DNA from: Anaerolineae bacterium
GTDB taxonomy: Bacteria; Chloroflexota; Anaerolineae; Anaerolineales; Villigracilaceae
Length of the DNA stretch: 64,000 bases
Assembly (NCBI GenBank): GCA_021324435.1
Contig: JAJPIZ010000039.1
Span: 62,001 to 126,000, forward strand
Direction: 5' to 3'
Position numbers and translations under genes: made by a program. The notes beneath the pieces are model-generated. The model did no database searches and had not been told where the DNA came from. It saw only the letters and a program-made list of their open reading frames with translations. This document shows positions 7,466 to 15,972 of the stretch, in pieces; the stretch's first letter is position 1; every line of letters begins with the position of its first letter.

Positions 7466-9145
7466 ATGTACGATAAAAAGAAACTCAACGAGTTGAAAGA
7501 CTCACTCGAAAAATGGGAAAAGACTTCCCTGCAAAAGGCTCTCGCATCCATGCCCGAACGGCGGGATGAATTCATCACCACCTCCTCCGAACCGATCAAC
7601 CGACTCTACACTCCGCTGGATGTGGCGGATATGGATTACGCCTCTTCTCTTGGACTTCCGGGCGAGTACCCGTTTACGCGCGGCGTCCACCCGACTCTGC
7701 ATCGCGGCAAACTCTGGACGATGCGCATGTTCGCCGGATTTGGGACAGCAGAGGAAACCAATAAGCGATTCAAATATCTGCTCGATCAGGGTCAAACCGG
7801 ACTTTCGATCGCGTTCGACCTCGCTACGCTCATGGGTTACGACACCGACCAGCCTGAGGCCCTCGGTGAGTTCGGCAAATGTGGCGTGGCGGTCTCATCA
7901 TTGCAAGACATGGAAATTCTGCTGGATGGCATTCCGCTCGATAAAGTCTCCACCAGCATGACGATCAACTCGCCCGCCGCCATCATCTGGGCCATGTACA
8001 TCGCCGCCGCGGAAAATAAAGGCGTGCGCTCCGATCAACTGCGCGGCACAATTCAAAATGACATCCTGAAAGAATTTATCGCACAGAAGGAATTTATCTT
8101 CCCGCCTGAACCTTCGATGCGCCTCGTTGTGGACACGATGGAATTCGGATCGCAAAAGGTTCCGCAGTGGAATACGATCTCGATCAGCGGTTATCACATC
8201 CGCGAGGCTGGGTCCACCGCCGCGCAGGAATTGGCGTTTACTTTGGCCGATGGTATGGAATACGTCCGCTGGGGCATCGAGCGCGGCATGGATGTGGACG
8301 AATTTGCGCCGCGCCTTTCGTTCTTCTTCAACGCACACAACGATTTCTTTGAAGAAATTGCCAAGTATCGCGCCGCGCGCCGCATTTGGGCACGCGAGAT
8401 GCGCGAGACTTTCAAGGCAAAGAATCCGCGCTCGTGGTTGCTGCGCTTCCACACGCAGACCGCGGGCGTGAGTCTCACCGCGCAACAGCCTGAAAATAAT
8501 GTGGTGCGCGTGGCTATACAGGCTCTTGCCGCTGTTTTGGGCGGCACGCAATCCTTGCATACTAATTCGCTCGATGAAGCGTTGGCTTTGCCGTCCGAAC
8601 ACGCGGTGACGATTGCATTGCGAACACAGCAAATCATCGCCGAAGAATCGGGGGTGGCGAATACAATTGATCCGCTCGGAGGCAGCTTCTTCGTCGAGGC
8701 GCAGACCGATCGAATCGAAAAGCAAGCTTACGATTATTTCCGCCGCATCGAGGAATTGGGCGGCGTGATTCCCGCCATCGAAAAAGGCTTCTTCCAATCC
8801 GAGATCGCGGACGCCGCCTATCGTTACCAACGCGAGATTGACGAAGGCATACGCAAAATCGTCGGCGTTAATGCATATCAGGAAGAGAAGCCGCTGACTA
8901 TTCCGATTCTGGAAATGGATCCGAACGGCTACAAGCGGCAGGTGGACCGCCTCGCTGAACTGCGCAAGACGCGCGACAACGGCCGCGTGGGTCAGGCCAT
9001 GGACAAGTTGCGCATCGCCCTGCAAGGCACAGAGAACACCATGCCTTACTTGATGGAGTGCGTCCACGCGTACGCAACGCTTGGCGAAATTATTCAAGTG
9101 ATGAAGGAAGTGTTTGGGGTTTACGAAGAACCGACGATGATATAG
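7466..9145 (+). CDS. icmA: B12-dependent acyl-CoA mutase large subunit, isobutyryl-CoA-mutase-like
   Basis: The enzyme family rearranges CoA-thioester carbon skeletons with adenosylcobalamin. The 559-residue protein is the catalytic TIM-barrel subunit only ([61 protein letters not shown]); the B12-binding domain must be a separate subunit, which is not in the window. Numbering matches the Propionibacterium methylmalonyl-CoA mutase: Tyr89 is Phe here (MRMFAGF), Arg207 is Gln (EFIAQ), and His244 is kept. Phe plus Gln is the isobutyryl-CoA mutase pair; Ala116 argues against 2-hydroxyisobutyryl-CoA mutase, which has Asp there. Automatic annotation would probably call it methylmalonyl-CoA mutase. 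It is monocistronic, with its own promoter and terminator. Confidence 0.85.
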   Translation: MYDKKKLNELKDSLEKWEKTSLQKALASMPERRDEFITTSSEPINRLYTPLDVADMDYASSLGLPGEYPFTRGVHPTLHRGKLWTMRMFAGFGTAEETNKRFKYLLDQGQTGLSIAFDLATLMGYDTDQPEALGEFGKCGVAVSSLQDMEILLDGIPLDKVSTSMTINSPAAIIWAMYIAAAENKGVRSDQLRGTIQNDILKEFIAQKEFIFPPEPSMRLVVDTMEFGSQKVPQWNTISISGYHIREAGSTAAQELAFTLADGMEYVRWGIERGMDVDEFAPRLSFFFNAHNDFFEEIAKYRAARRIWAREMRETFKAKNPRSWLLRFHTQTAGVSLTAQQPENNVVRVAIQALAAVLGGTQSLHTNSLDEALALPSEHAVTIALRTQQIIAEESGVANTIDPLGGSFFVEAQTDRIEKQAYDYFRRIEELGGVIPAIEKGFFQSEIADAAYRYQREIDEGIRKIVGVNAYQEEKPLTIPILEMDPNGYKRQVDRLAELRKTRDNGRVGQAMDKLRIALQGTENTMPYLMECVHAYATLGEIIQVMKEVFGVYEEPTMI

Positions 9146-9153
9146 CGTGTCAA

Positions 9154-9190
9154 GTGTCAGGCGTCAAGTAAGCCTGACACGTTTTATTTT
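9154..9190 (+). terminator. Rho-independent terminator of the mutase gene
   Basis: GTGTCAGGC (9154-9162) pairs perfectly with GCCTGACAC (9172-9180), followed by GTTTTATTTTT. It begins nine bases after the mutase stop. The stem letters (GTCAAGTGTCAGGC) recur at about 9573-9600, so the terminator seems built from a dispersed repeat. Confidence 0.75.
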
Positions 9191-9204
9191 TATACAAGGG
9201 AGAT

Positions 9205-9583
9205 ATGCCTTTGATTAATCGGTTTGAAGATATTCATGGTTGGCAGGAAGCACGAAGATTAGTGAAGATGATATACGCGCTCACAAATTCAGGTCCATTC
9301 GTCAAGGATTTCGGGTTGCGTGACCAGATCCAAGGCGCGGCAGTTTCCGTAATGACCAATATTGCAGAAGGCTTTGACTGTGACTCGAATATAGAGTTTG
9401 CTCGGTTTCTCGGCATCGCGCGTCGCTCCACGGTCGAGGTTCAATCTCTACTTTATACTGCTTTAGATACAGGCCATATCTATCAATGAGAGTCAATTTC
9501 AAGAACATTACGATCAAGCTCAAAAAGCCAAAGGACTTATTGGCGGTTTCAAACATTCTCTAAGCAAACGCCGTGACACTTGA
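9205..9583 (+). pseudogene. Four-helix-bundle protein (23S rRNA intervening-sequence type), frameshifted
   Basis: The intact first frame (9205-9489) encodes 94 residues: INRFEDIHGWQEARRLVKMI, then IQGAAVSVMTNIAEGFDC and FARFLGIARRSTVEVQSLL, which is the TIGR02436 four-helix-bundle signature. It stops at TGA after GHIYQ, but a frame shifted by one base continues the family ending (INESQFQEHYDQAQKAKG, then GGFKHSLSKRRD) to a stop at 9581-9583. Family members are about 115-125 residues, so a one-base insertion near 9475-9485, or a sequencing error, has split the last helix. The function of these stand-alone proteins is unknown. A second, intact member is at 19271. Confidence 0.7.
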
Positions 9584-9600
9584 AACTTGACACCTGACGC

Positions 9601-10590
9601 TCAACGCGCCAGCGTTTTCGTCATTTCATAATACTCAAGATTCGCCGTCCGCTTGTTGCTGATCACATCTTCTAGTGGAACATATTCGATGCCGCGTCCT
9701 TTGAGTCCGGTCATCACGCCGCTCTTACCCTCAAGCAGAACCTCTACTGCTTTCACGCCCATTCGAGAAGCCAGCAGACGATCATACGCAGTCGGCGAAC
9801 CGCCGCGCTGGATGTGTCCGAGAATGCTGATACGTGTATTGAAGCCCACGTCTTTGTCGTCAATGGCCTTGGCGAGTTCGGTTGTGGGAATATTCGATCC
9901 CTCTGCATTGATGATGATGGCATGTGCCTTACCGCGCTTGTATGCATCCTCCACAGCTGCGGCCACATCTTCGACCGTCACTGGCACTTCGGGGATCAAG
10001 ACCACTTCCGCGCCGCACACGACTCCAGCCATCGCCGCGAGATAACCGCAGTTGCGCCCCATCGTCTCGATCAGAAAGGCGCGATGGTGGGAGGAAGCCG
10101 TATCGCGCAATTTATCCACCGCGTCCATGATGGTGTTCATGGCTGTATCAGTCCCGATGGAAATATTTGTGCCCCACACATCGTTGTCAATACTTCCAGG
10201 AATGCCCACCACTTTGATGCCCTGTTGATGCAACGCATACGCGCCATGCAGAGACCCTTCACCGCCGATCACCACCAGCGCGTCCATGCCCGCCTCGTTC
10301 ATGTGGCGAATTGCCTCGCGCTGACCCTTCGGTTCCATGAAACGCGGACTGCGGCTGGTCTGCAAAATCGTCCCGCCGCGTTGCAGAATCCCGCCCACAT
10401 CCCGCGCCCCCAAAGGACGGAACTCGCCATTGATCAATCCTTCAAAGCCATCCATCACGCCCAGCACATTTGCGCCGTGCGTCATCGAAGTCCGCACCAC
10501 GGCGCGGATGGCCGCGTTCATTCCGGGTGCATCGCCGCCCGAGGTCAACACCCCAATCGTAAAGGGTTTACTTTTATCCATCGTGCTCAT
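9601..10590 (-). CDS. pfkA: 6-phosphofructokinase, ATP-type
   Basis: It phosphorylates fructose 6-phosphate to the 1,6-bisphosphate in glycolysis. The 329-residue protein has LTSGGDAPGMNAAIR (16-30), IGGEGSLHGA (108-117), PGSIDNDVWGT (131-141, catalytic Asp135) and the substrate loop ETMGRNCGYLA. Gly in place of Lys before the SIDND motif and Gly after GGE point to ATP rather than pyrophosphate as donor. The usual GGDGS motif reads GGEGS, a conservative change at a metal-binding acidic residue. The start (MSTMDKSK, or ATG at 10581) overlaps the end of the ribonuclease Z gene by 17 bases, so the two are probably co-transcribed. Confidence 0.93.
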   Translation of the reverse strand: MSTMDKSKPFTIGVLTSGGDAPGMNAAIRAVVRTSMTHGANVLGVMDGFEGLINGEFRPLGARDVGGILQRGGTILQTSRSPRFMEPKGQREAIRHMNEAGMDALVVIGGEGSLHGAYALHQQGIKVVGIPGSIDNDVWGTNISIGTDTAMNTIMDAVDKLRDTASSHHRAFLIETMGRNCGYLAAMAGVVCGAEVVLIPEVPVTVEDVAAAVEDAYKRGKAHAIIINAEGSNIPTTELAKAIDDKDVGFNTRISILGHIQRGGSPTAYDRLLASRMGVKAVEVLLEGKSGVMTGLKGRGIEYVPLEDVISNKRTANLEYYEMTKTLAR

Positions 10591-11503
10591 CTCTCTTTAT
10601 TGTGAAAGTATCAAAATCACGCGCCACCGACACATTGGGATGAACAGCCTGCGCTTCATTCAGGACATCCTTCTCGCGGTAGCGGCGCGAGATATGCGTC
10701 AGAATCAACTTCTTGACATTCGCTTTAACCGCCAACTCAGCGGCTTGTTGTGCAGTGAGATGTGAAAACTCGCGCGCCATCTCGGCTTCCTCGTTGAGAT
10801 ACGTTGACTCGATCACTAACGCGTCCGCATCTTTGCAGACCTCGAGCAGGTTGTCCGTTTTACCGGCATCCCCCACCACGACGAGTTTCAAACCCCTTTG
10901 AAGCGGACCCAGCACATCGTCCGGTTTGACGCGTTTGCCGTTTGGCAGAGTCACCGTCTTGCCCTCGACCAGGTCGCGTCGTTCGGGTCCGAACGGCACG
11001 CCGAGTTCATCCGCTTTCTCCGGCAAGAACGGACGGCGCGCCTTGCCCTCAAACACATAACCGAGGCAATCGGGTCCGCGATGTGAGACGGAAAAAGCAC
11101 GAACGGTGAAATCATCTGCATCGAAAAATGTGCCGGGCTTGATCTCGCGAAAGTTCAACGGCATCGGAGGTTTGTTGCCGCGCAGAACCACATCATCAAT
11201 CAGGACGCGCACGCGATCAAGCGTGGATCGCCCGCCGAAAATTTCGAGTTCGTCAATCGCTTCCCAGCGCAGAAAGGTGCTGAGCAATCCGCCCAGGCCG
11301 AGAATATGATCGAGGTGTCCGTGCGTGAGCAGGACGCGTGTTAAATGCTTGAAGCCCGCCCCGGATTGTAAAATCTGGCGTTGTGTGCCCTCGCCGCAAT
11401 CAATCAGAAAACGATACTCATCATGTTTGACGATCAGGGCGGAGAGGCCGCGCTTGGCCGAAGGCGCGGAAGCGGAAGTGCCAAGGAAAAGAATTTCAAA
11501 CAA
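10574..11503 (-). CDS. rnz: Ribonuclease Z (tRNA 3'-endonuclease)
   Basis: It cleaves the 3' trailer of tRNA precursors. With the start chosen here the protein has 309 residues, the usual length. It shows the metallo-beta-lactamase motif THGHLDH (60-66), LGTSASAPSAKRG near the start, SVSHRGPDCLGYVFE (the conserved histidine and its exosite neighbourhood), VVVGDAGKT and LILTHISRRY. I place the start at TTG 11503 because AGAGGA sits seven bases upstream and the homology begins there. The frame is open to an ATG at 11554, but that adds residues encoded by an intergenic repeat. It overlaps phosphofructokinase downstream. Confidence 0.9.
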   Translation of the reverse strand: MFEILFLGTSASAPSAKRGLSALIVKHDEYRFLIDCGEGTQRQILQSGAGFKHLTRVLLTHGHLDHILGLGGLLSTFLRWEAIDELEIFGGRSTLDRVRVLIDDVVLRGNKPPMPLNFREIKPGTFFDADDFTVRAFSVSHRGPDCLGYVFEGKARRPFLPEKADELGVPFGPERRDLVEGKTVTLPNGKRVKPDDVLGPLQRGLKLVVVGDAGKTDNLLEVCKDADALVIESTYLNEEAEMAREFSHLTAQQAAELAVKANVKKLILTHISRRYREKDVLNEAQAVHPNVSVARDFDTFTIKRDEHDG

Positions 11504-11531
11504 CGAAGAATCCTCTGTGAGGGGAAATAAA

Positions 11532-11592
11532 AACGCAAGGCCGCCAAGTCGCAAAGAGAGAAGAAAACTTCGCGGCCTTGCGCCTTTGCGTT
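11532..11592. repeat. Intergenic hairpin repeat (GCAAGGCCGC type)
   Basis: AACGCAAGGCCGCCAAGTCG pairs imperfectly with CGCGGCCTTGCGCCTTTGCG across a short AGAGAGAAGAAAAC spacer. It lies in the divergent gap between the ribonuclease Z and ftsK genes and belongs to the same loose family as the elements at 6661, 31862 and 37911. Confidence 0.6.
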
Positions 11593-11644
11593 GATCGTGC
11601 TTTAGTCGCGAGATAATTGTACCGCAAGATTAACAGACCATTTG

Positions 11645-11653
11645 TGCTATAAT
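11645..11653 (+). promoter_or_regulatory. Extended -10 promoter of ftsK
   Basis: TGC-TATAAT is a strong extended -10 about 59 bases before the ATG at 11712, followed by a T-rich run. No convincing -35 is seen. It serves the rightward gene in the divergent gap. Confidence 0.5.
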
Positions 11654-11711
11654 TTTTTTTACACAACCATCACCATTACCGAACACCGGCTACTGCTTAC
11701 TGCCTCGGATC

Positions 11712-14009
11712 ATGCCTCTCCTCAAACCCTTCTCACCGGCCAAGAAAAGCAATAAACCTCAAGCGAAGACACTCGCTCCAAAGGCTCAAACGCGCGCCAA
11801 ATCAACGCAAAGCAGACAGTCTCAACCCCCGCCTCCAGCACCGTCCTTCTGGGAAAGCCTTTCGCCCGAACGCAGGCTGGATGTGATCGGCGTGATTCTT
11901 TCCGTCGTCGGGATTCTGATTCTACTCACGTTGTTCGCCTCGTCGCGTTCCGCCATCACAGGCAGTCTGATTCGCATCCTCGGCCAATTGATCGGCTGGG
12001 GAATTTATGTTTTGCCCATTGCACTGATTGGCTTCGGTCTGTGGCTCATCCTGCGCAAGATCGAACGCATCCCGCCGCTCTCGCTGGAGCGGACGGTCGG
12101 GAGCATTTTACTTTTTCTATGGCTGTTGACTGCTTTGCATACACTCATCGCTGATCCCGAGATGGCGCAGGTCGCCGCGTTGGATGGCGCGGGCGGCGGC
12201 TACATCGGCGGCCTCTTCGAGCGTGTACTGTGGTTTGGCCTCGGCCCATGGGGCGCGATGATCGCGCTCACAGCATGGGTGTTGATCGCGCTGACGATGG
12301 TTTTGGATGTGACCATTCGAGACTTGTTCCGCTGGGTTGGGCCGTTGACGATTCGGATCAAAACCCTGCTGAATAAACGGCTCACGCCTCACACCGGACC
12401 CGAAGCGGGCGCGGCGACAAACGGCTTCACTCCGCTGACGCAGACTCCCGCGACCAATGCCGCGAAAACTCCTCCAACATCAACCGCCGCTCCTCCAACG
12501 ATGGTCACAACAACCAGCGTGCCCGCCATTCAGTGGGTTCTACCTGATATCAAGAACATCCTCGATCAGGGCACTGTCTCTGAAATCAACGAAGACTTTA
12601 TTAAACAACGCGCACACTTAATTGAAGAGACACTGGCCTCGTTCGGCGCGCCCGCGCAAGTAGTTGAGATAAGCCGCGGGCCGACAATCACGCAGTTTGG
12701 CGTGGAGCCGCTCTTCGTCGAGACCAGAGGCGGGCGCACGCGCGTACGCGTTAGCAAGATTGCATCACTCGCCGACGATCTCGCGCTCGCGCTCGCCGCG
12801 CCGCGCATCCGCATTCAAGCGCCCGTTCCCGGTCACAGTTATGTGGGCATCGAGGTGCCCAACGACGAGATGGCTTTAGTTGCGTTGCGCGATGTATTGG
12901 AAAGTGAGACCTTCCAAAGAAACAAAACGTCACTGCGATTTGCGTTGGGCCAGGACGTGGCCGGGCATCCGATCACAGCCGATCTTGAGTCCATGCCGCA
13001 TCTGTTGATTGCAGGCACGACCGGTTCCGGCAAATCTGTTTGCGTCAACTCGATCCTGACTTCGTTCTTGCTAAACAACACACCGGATGATTTGAAATTG
13101 ATTCTCGTTGACCCGAAGCGCGTGGAATTGACCGGATACAATGGCATCCCGCATCTGCTCTCGCCGGTGGTGGTGGAGATCGAGCGCGTGGTGGGCGCCC
13201 TGCAATGGATGACGCGCGAGATGGACAAGCGTTATCATGATTTTGCAAAGGTCGGCGCGCGCAACATCACCGATTACAACGCGCGCATGAAACTGCAGGG
13301 CGGAAAGAAATTCCCGTTCCTGCTGATCGTGATTGATGAGTTGGCCGACCTGATGATGATCGCTCCCGATGAAACCGAGCGGACGATCACGCGGCTCGCG
13401 CAATTGGCGCGCGCCACGGGCATTCACATGATCCTCGCCACACAACGCCCATCCGTGGATGTGGTCACGGGGTTGATCAAAGCCAACTTCCCGGCGCGCG
13501 TGGCGTTCGCTGTCGCCTCGGGCGTGGACAGCCGTGTCATCCTCGATCAACCCGGCGCGGAACGATTGCTGGGGCGCGGCGACATGCTGTATCAGGCGCC
13601 CGACGCCCCTGCACCCGCGCGTCTTCAGGGCGTATTTGTTTCGGACCATGAAATTCAAAGGCTGGTTGATTTCTGGCGCACGCAGGCGGGACAGGCCAAT
13701 CCATACGCCGCGCCTGGCGCGCCGGTCGACGCGGTGCCGGAAAATATTCCACTCAAGCAAAAGCCTTTATGGGAAGACGCGGAGAAGACAGATGGCGACC
13801 CACTACTTAACGAAGCCATTGACCTTGTGCGCCGCGAAGGGCGCGCATCCGTGTCCATGTTGCAACGCCGCATGAGGATCGGATACACGCGCGCCGCGCG
13901 TCTTGTGGATGTAATGGAAGAACGCAAAATTGTCGGACCTCCGGAGGGCGCGACCCAAGTAAGACAGGTCCTCGATTATGGCCCGGCCGCGCCGCCCAAG
14001 GAAATGTAG
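11712..14009 (+). CDS. ftsK: DNA translocase FtsK
   Basis: It pumps chromosomal DNA through the division septum and helps resolve chromosome dimers. The 765-residue protein has a basic, Pro/Gln/Ala-rich N-terminus (1-45), four or five membrane segments (about 56-78, 90-115, 130-147, 172-200), a low-complexity Ala/Thr/Pro linker (about 235-270), the alpha-beta motor with Walker A GTTGSGKS (about 434-441) and Walker B IVIDELADLM (about 541-550), the TQRPSVDVVTG segment, and a C-terminal gamma winged helix that reads KOPS (RREGRASVSMLQRRMRIGY, about 698-716). The linker is short for the family. No gene follows in operon with it; a decayed reading frame starts directly after its stop. Confidence 0.95.
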   Translation: MPLLKPFSPAKKSNKPQAKTLAPKAQTRAKSTQSRQSQPPPPAPSFWESLSPERRLDVIGVILSVVGILILLTLFASSRSAITGSLIRILGQLIGWGIYVLPIALIGFGLWLILRKIERIPPLSLERTVGSILLFLWLLTALHTLIADPEMAQVAALDGAGGGYIGGLFERVLWFGLGPWGAMIALTAWVLIALTMVLDVTIRDLFRWVGPLTIRIKTLLNKRLTPHTGPEAGAATNGFTPLTQTPATNAAKTPPTSTAAPPTMVTTTSVPAIQWVLPDIKNILDQGTVSEINEDFIKQRAHLIEETLASFGAPAQVVEISRGPTITQFGVEPLFVETRGGRTRVRVSKIASLADDLALALAAPRIRIQAPVPGHSYVGIEVPNDEMALVALRDVLESETFQRNKTSLRFALGQDVAGHPITADLESMPHLLIAGTTGSGKSVCVNSILTSFLLNNTPDDLKLILVDPKRVELTGYNGIPHLLSPVVVEIERVVGALQWMTREMDKRYHDFAKVGARNITDYNARMKLQGGKKFPFLLIVIDELADLMMIAPDETERTITRLAQLARATGIHMILATQRPSVDVVTGLIKANFPARVAFAVASGVDSRVILDQPGAERLLGRGDMLYQAPDAPAPARLQGVFVSDHEIQRLVDFWRTQAGQANPYAAPGAPVDAVPENIPLKQKPLWEDAEKTDGDPLLNEAIDLVRREGRASVSMLQRRMRIGYTRAARLVDVMEERKIVGPPEGATQVRQVLDYGPAAPPKEM

Positions 14010-14961
14010 GTATACAAACGGTTTCCTCGTCTCCTCGAACCACAATCTTTTGGGGAATTCTCGCGTGCTCAGGAATTGCCGTATTTACACTTTGGTATTC
14101 CTCGGCTGGTAAATTCCCTGTTTTTCCTGCCGGGGATAATACCTATGTTGACTTGGGTGAATCATTTCTGCGCGGTCAATTATCCCTGCTCGAAGAACCA
14201 AATCCTCAATTAACCGAACTTCAAAATCCTTATGATCCCGCGCAACGAACTGTGCCTTATCACTGGGATGCCTCGTATTACAAAGGGAAATATTATTTGT
14301 ATTGGGGTCCTGTTCCGGCTTTGGCATTTGCGGCAGTAGAGGGAATCACTCGCACTCGTCCGCCCGGTTCTTTGATCGTGGTTTTCTGCTTCATCCGAAT
14401 TTTTACATCTATCTTTTTTATCCTATGACAACCGCCGGGGAGTTTCCATTCATCATATCCTCGCTTCCTTTCGGAAAACAGTTTGATGAAATTGTGGCTG
14501 GGTTGTTTCCTTCCACGCCGAGCATTTGGCTTTTGATGCTTGTTCTTCCATTGTTTGTGTTATCAAAATGGCAGGCCGATCCATCACAAAAAACTTCACC
14601 AGGCAAATCTTTCAAACTCTTGATTTCCATGATCATGGTCGCTGGATTGGGACAATTCTTATATTTGATGATATTTTTCTACGATGCGATGCGCTACATC
14701 GCCGACTTTTACCTGCCATTGATTCTTTGCGTTGCAATACTTGTATGGCAGGCAGATAGTTTTCTACAACGCATATTACCACTACGAATTACCCTCTGGG
14801 TGATCGTAATCGGATTGGCTTTCTGGACAGCAAGTATTGGATTCTTCGGCGGGTTTGACATCCCGCCGCAAATCTTTCGCAACCTCAATCCAACGTTATA
14901 TGTCCAACTCGCCTCTTATTGGAATCATATCTATGCAGGAATCACTTCGTCGTTTCATTAA
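14010..14961 (+). pseudogene. Decayed multi-pass membrane protein (glycosyltransferase-like)
   Basis: Two frames carry parts of one protein. The first runs from about 14015 to a stop at 14426-14428: a membrane segment (TIFWGILACSGIAVFTLWYS), then PAGDNTYVDLGESFLRGQ and YHWDASYYKGKYYLYWGPVP. The second, in another frame, continues from about 14385 to 14961 with HPNFYIYLFYPMTTAGEFPF, LPFGKQFDEIVAGLFPSTPS and three more hydrophobic segments. The intact protein type would have a long multi-span middle, which is missing here, so I infer an internal deletion plus frameshift near 14380-14400. No clear start codon is found after the ftsK stop. The YLYWGPVPAL region resembles membrane-bound glycosyltransferase-like proteins; no firm function. 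Confidence 0.6.
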
Positions 14962-14970
14962 CCTTGATGT

Positions 14971-14976
14971 TATAAT
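14971..14976 (+). promoter_or_regulatory. -10 element of the tRNA-Arg promoter
   Basis: TATAAT, preceded by TGT, lies ten bases upstream of the first base of the tRNA. The -35 region is weak (TTCGTC at about 14946-14951). Confidence 0.5.
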
Positions 14977-14985
14977 TTTTATCAT

Positions 14986-15060
14986 GCCCCTGTAGCTCAA
15001 TGGACAGAGCAAGGCACTCCTAAGGCCGAGATGTGGGTTCGATTCCCTCCGGGGGCGCCA
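14986..15060 (+). tRNA. tRNA-Arg (CCU anticodon)
   Basis: The acceptor stem GCCCCTG pairs with CGGGGGC, with a G discriminator and encoded CCA (15058-15060). The D arm is GCTC/GAGC. The anticodon loop CTCCTAA gives anticodon CCT (reads AGG). The T arm carries GTTCGATT. The anticodon stem is weak: AGGCA against GGCCG forms only the three central pairs, with A-G mismatches at both ends, and the T stem has one mismatch. So the gene may be slightly degenerate or use a non-standard fold. The 75-base length and strong promoter support a real gene. Confidence 0.85.
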
Positions 15061-15062
15061 GA

Positions 15063-15085
15063 TTTGCCAAAAACTAACTGGCAAA
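15063..15085 (+). terminator. Hairpin directly after the tRNA
   Basis: TTTGCCA (15063-15069) pairs with TGGCAAA (15079-15085) two bases after the CCA end. It may mark the end of the tRNA transcript or guide 3' processing. The T-run is poor. A second small inverted repeat AAGAGTTT/AAACTCTT follows at about 15089-15114. Confidence 0.35.
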
Positions 15086-15147
15086 TTAAGAGTTTCTCAT
15101 TCAAAAAACTCTTGCATTGTAGAAAAAATTATAGTAATATCTTGGCC

Positions 15148-15186
15148 GACGGACGCCAGGGTGCCCCCCTCACCCTGGCGTCCGTC
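15148..15186. terminator. Strong 16-bp perfect hairpin between tRNA and the leftward gene remnant
   Basis: GACGGACGCCAGGGTG (15148-15163) and its perfect complement (15171-15186) enclose a C-rich 7-base loop. ATTTAATTTCACTTT follows on the plus strand. It sits between converging transcripts and probably terminates rightward transcription from the tRNA; on the minus strand no T-run follows. Confidence 0.55.
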
Positions 15187-15213
15187 ATTTAATTTCACTT
15201 TACCGCAACGATC

Positions 15214-15834
15214 TTAGGCTTTGGCAATTTTCTTCAGGGACTCGCCAAAGCGAGCAATTTCATCTAACGTGTTGTAATGGACTGCGCCAACCCGCACCAT
15301 ACCGCCTTTGTCTTCCAGACTCAATCGTTCGGTCACAGCCAGCGCATAATAGTTCCCGTCCCAGACATAAAAGCCTTCGTTTGCAAGTAGTTCAGCAACT
15401 CTGCGCGGCGGTTTTCCATCCAAAGTAAACGAGACAGTTGGCACACGTTCTTCAAGCCGCCGTAAATCAGTAACACCGTAAATTCGCGTTCCCGGCACAG
15501 ATGAGATTGTTTCGATCAAAGCGCGGCTCAGTTCATATTCGTACGCTCGCAATGCAGACATGCCTTTTTTCAAAGTCAGTCGGCGACCGGTGAAGCCGCT
15601 TTCGCTCCAATCCTGTGAACCGCCAAATTGATTTCCAAACCATTCGAAATATTCGATCGCACCAAGCACACCGGCGATGCCCTCATGATTTTGTGTGCCT
15701 GTCTCGAATTTATACGGCGGATTGTCGGATGCAGGCCGGACTTTATACGCTTTCAACTCATTGAGCAAATCCAAACGTCCATACAAAATCCCGGCGTGAG
15801 AGCCAAAGAATTTATAGTGAGGTGTGCAATTCAC
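15214..15834 (-). pseudogene. 5'-truncated aminotransferase class V / cysteine-desulfurase-like gene
   Basis: The open frame (GTG at 15834) encodes 206 residues that align end to end with the C-terminal half of the full-length gene at 15973: HYKFFGSHAGILYGRLDLL against SYKFFGPHCGILYGKRELL, then FETGTQNHEGIAGVLGAIEY in both, and YVWDGNYYA and GGMVRVGA near the end. The PLP-binding Lys in HYKFFG is kept, but the N-terminal half, with most of the PLP pocket, is missing. Upstream sequence loses similarity within a few codons. It is an inverted partial paralogue of its neighbour and is unlikely to be active alone. Confidence 0.75.
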
Positions 15835-15916
15835 AAGACTTTCTGACCTTTACTGTTCGTCTGGTCATCGGGCAACCTGTAGGGTAGATGATCCTCACCC
15901 GAAACTGCTATAGGTA

Positions 15917-15949
15917 AGTGATGGGCTATAATCCAACCAGTCCATCACT
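15917..15949 (+). promoter_or_regulatory. Promoter with operator-like inverted repeat
   Basis: AGTGATGG (15917-15924) and CCATCACT (15942-15949) are perfect inverted arms on either side of TATAAT at 15927-15932, some 40 bases before the ATG at 15973. A protein bound to this dyad would cover the -10. GGAG at 15961-15964 is a ribosome site nine bases before the ATG. Confidence 0.45.
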
Positions 15950-15972
15950 CATTTTGTTCTGGAGACTGCTAC

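Noticed and set aside
7898-9097. A 399-codon open frame on the minus strand
   Set aside because: It is antisense to the conserved mutase gene; a high-GC codon-position artefact.
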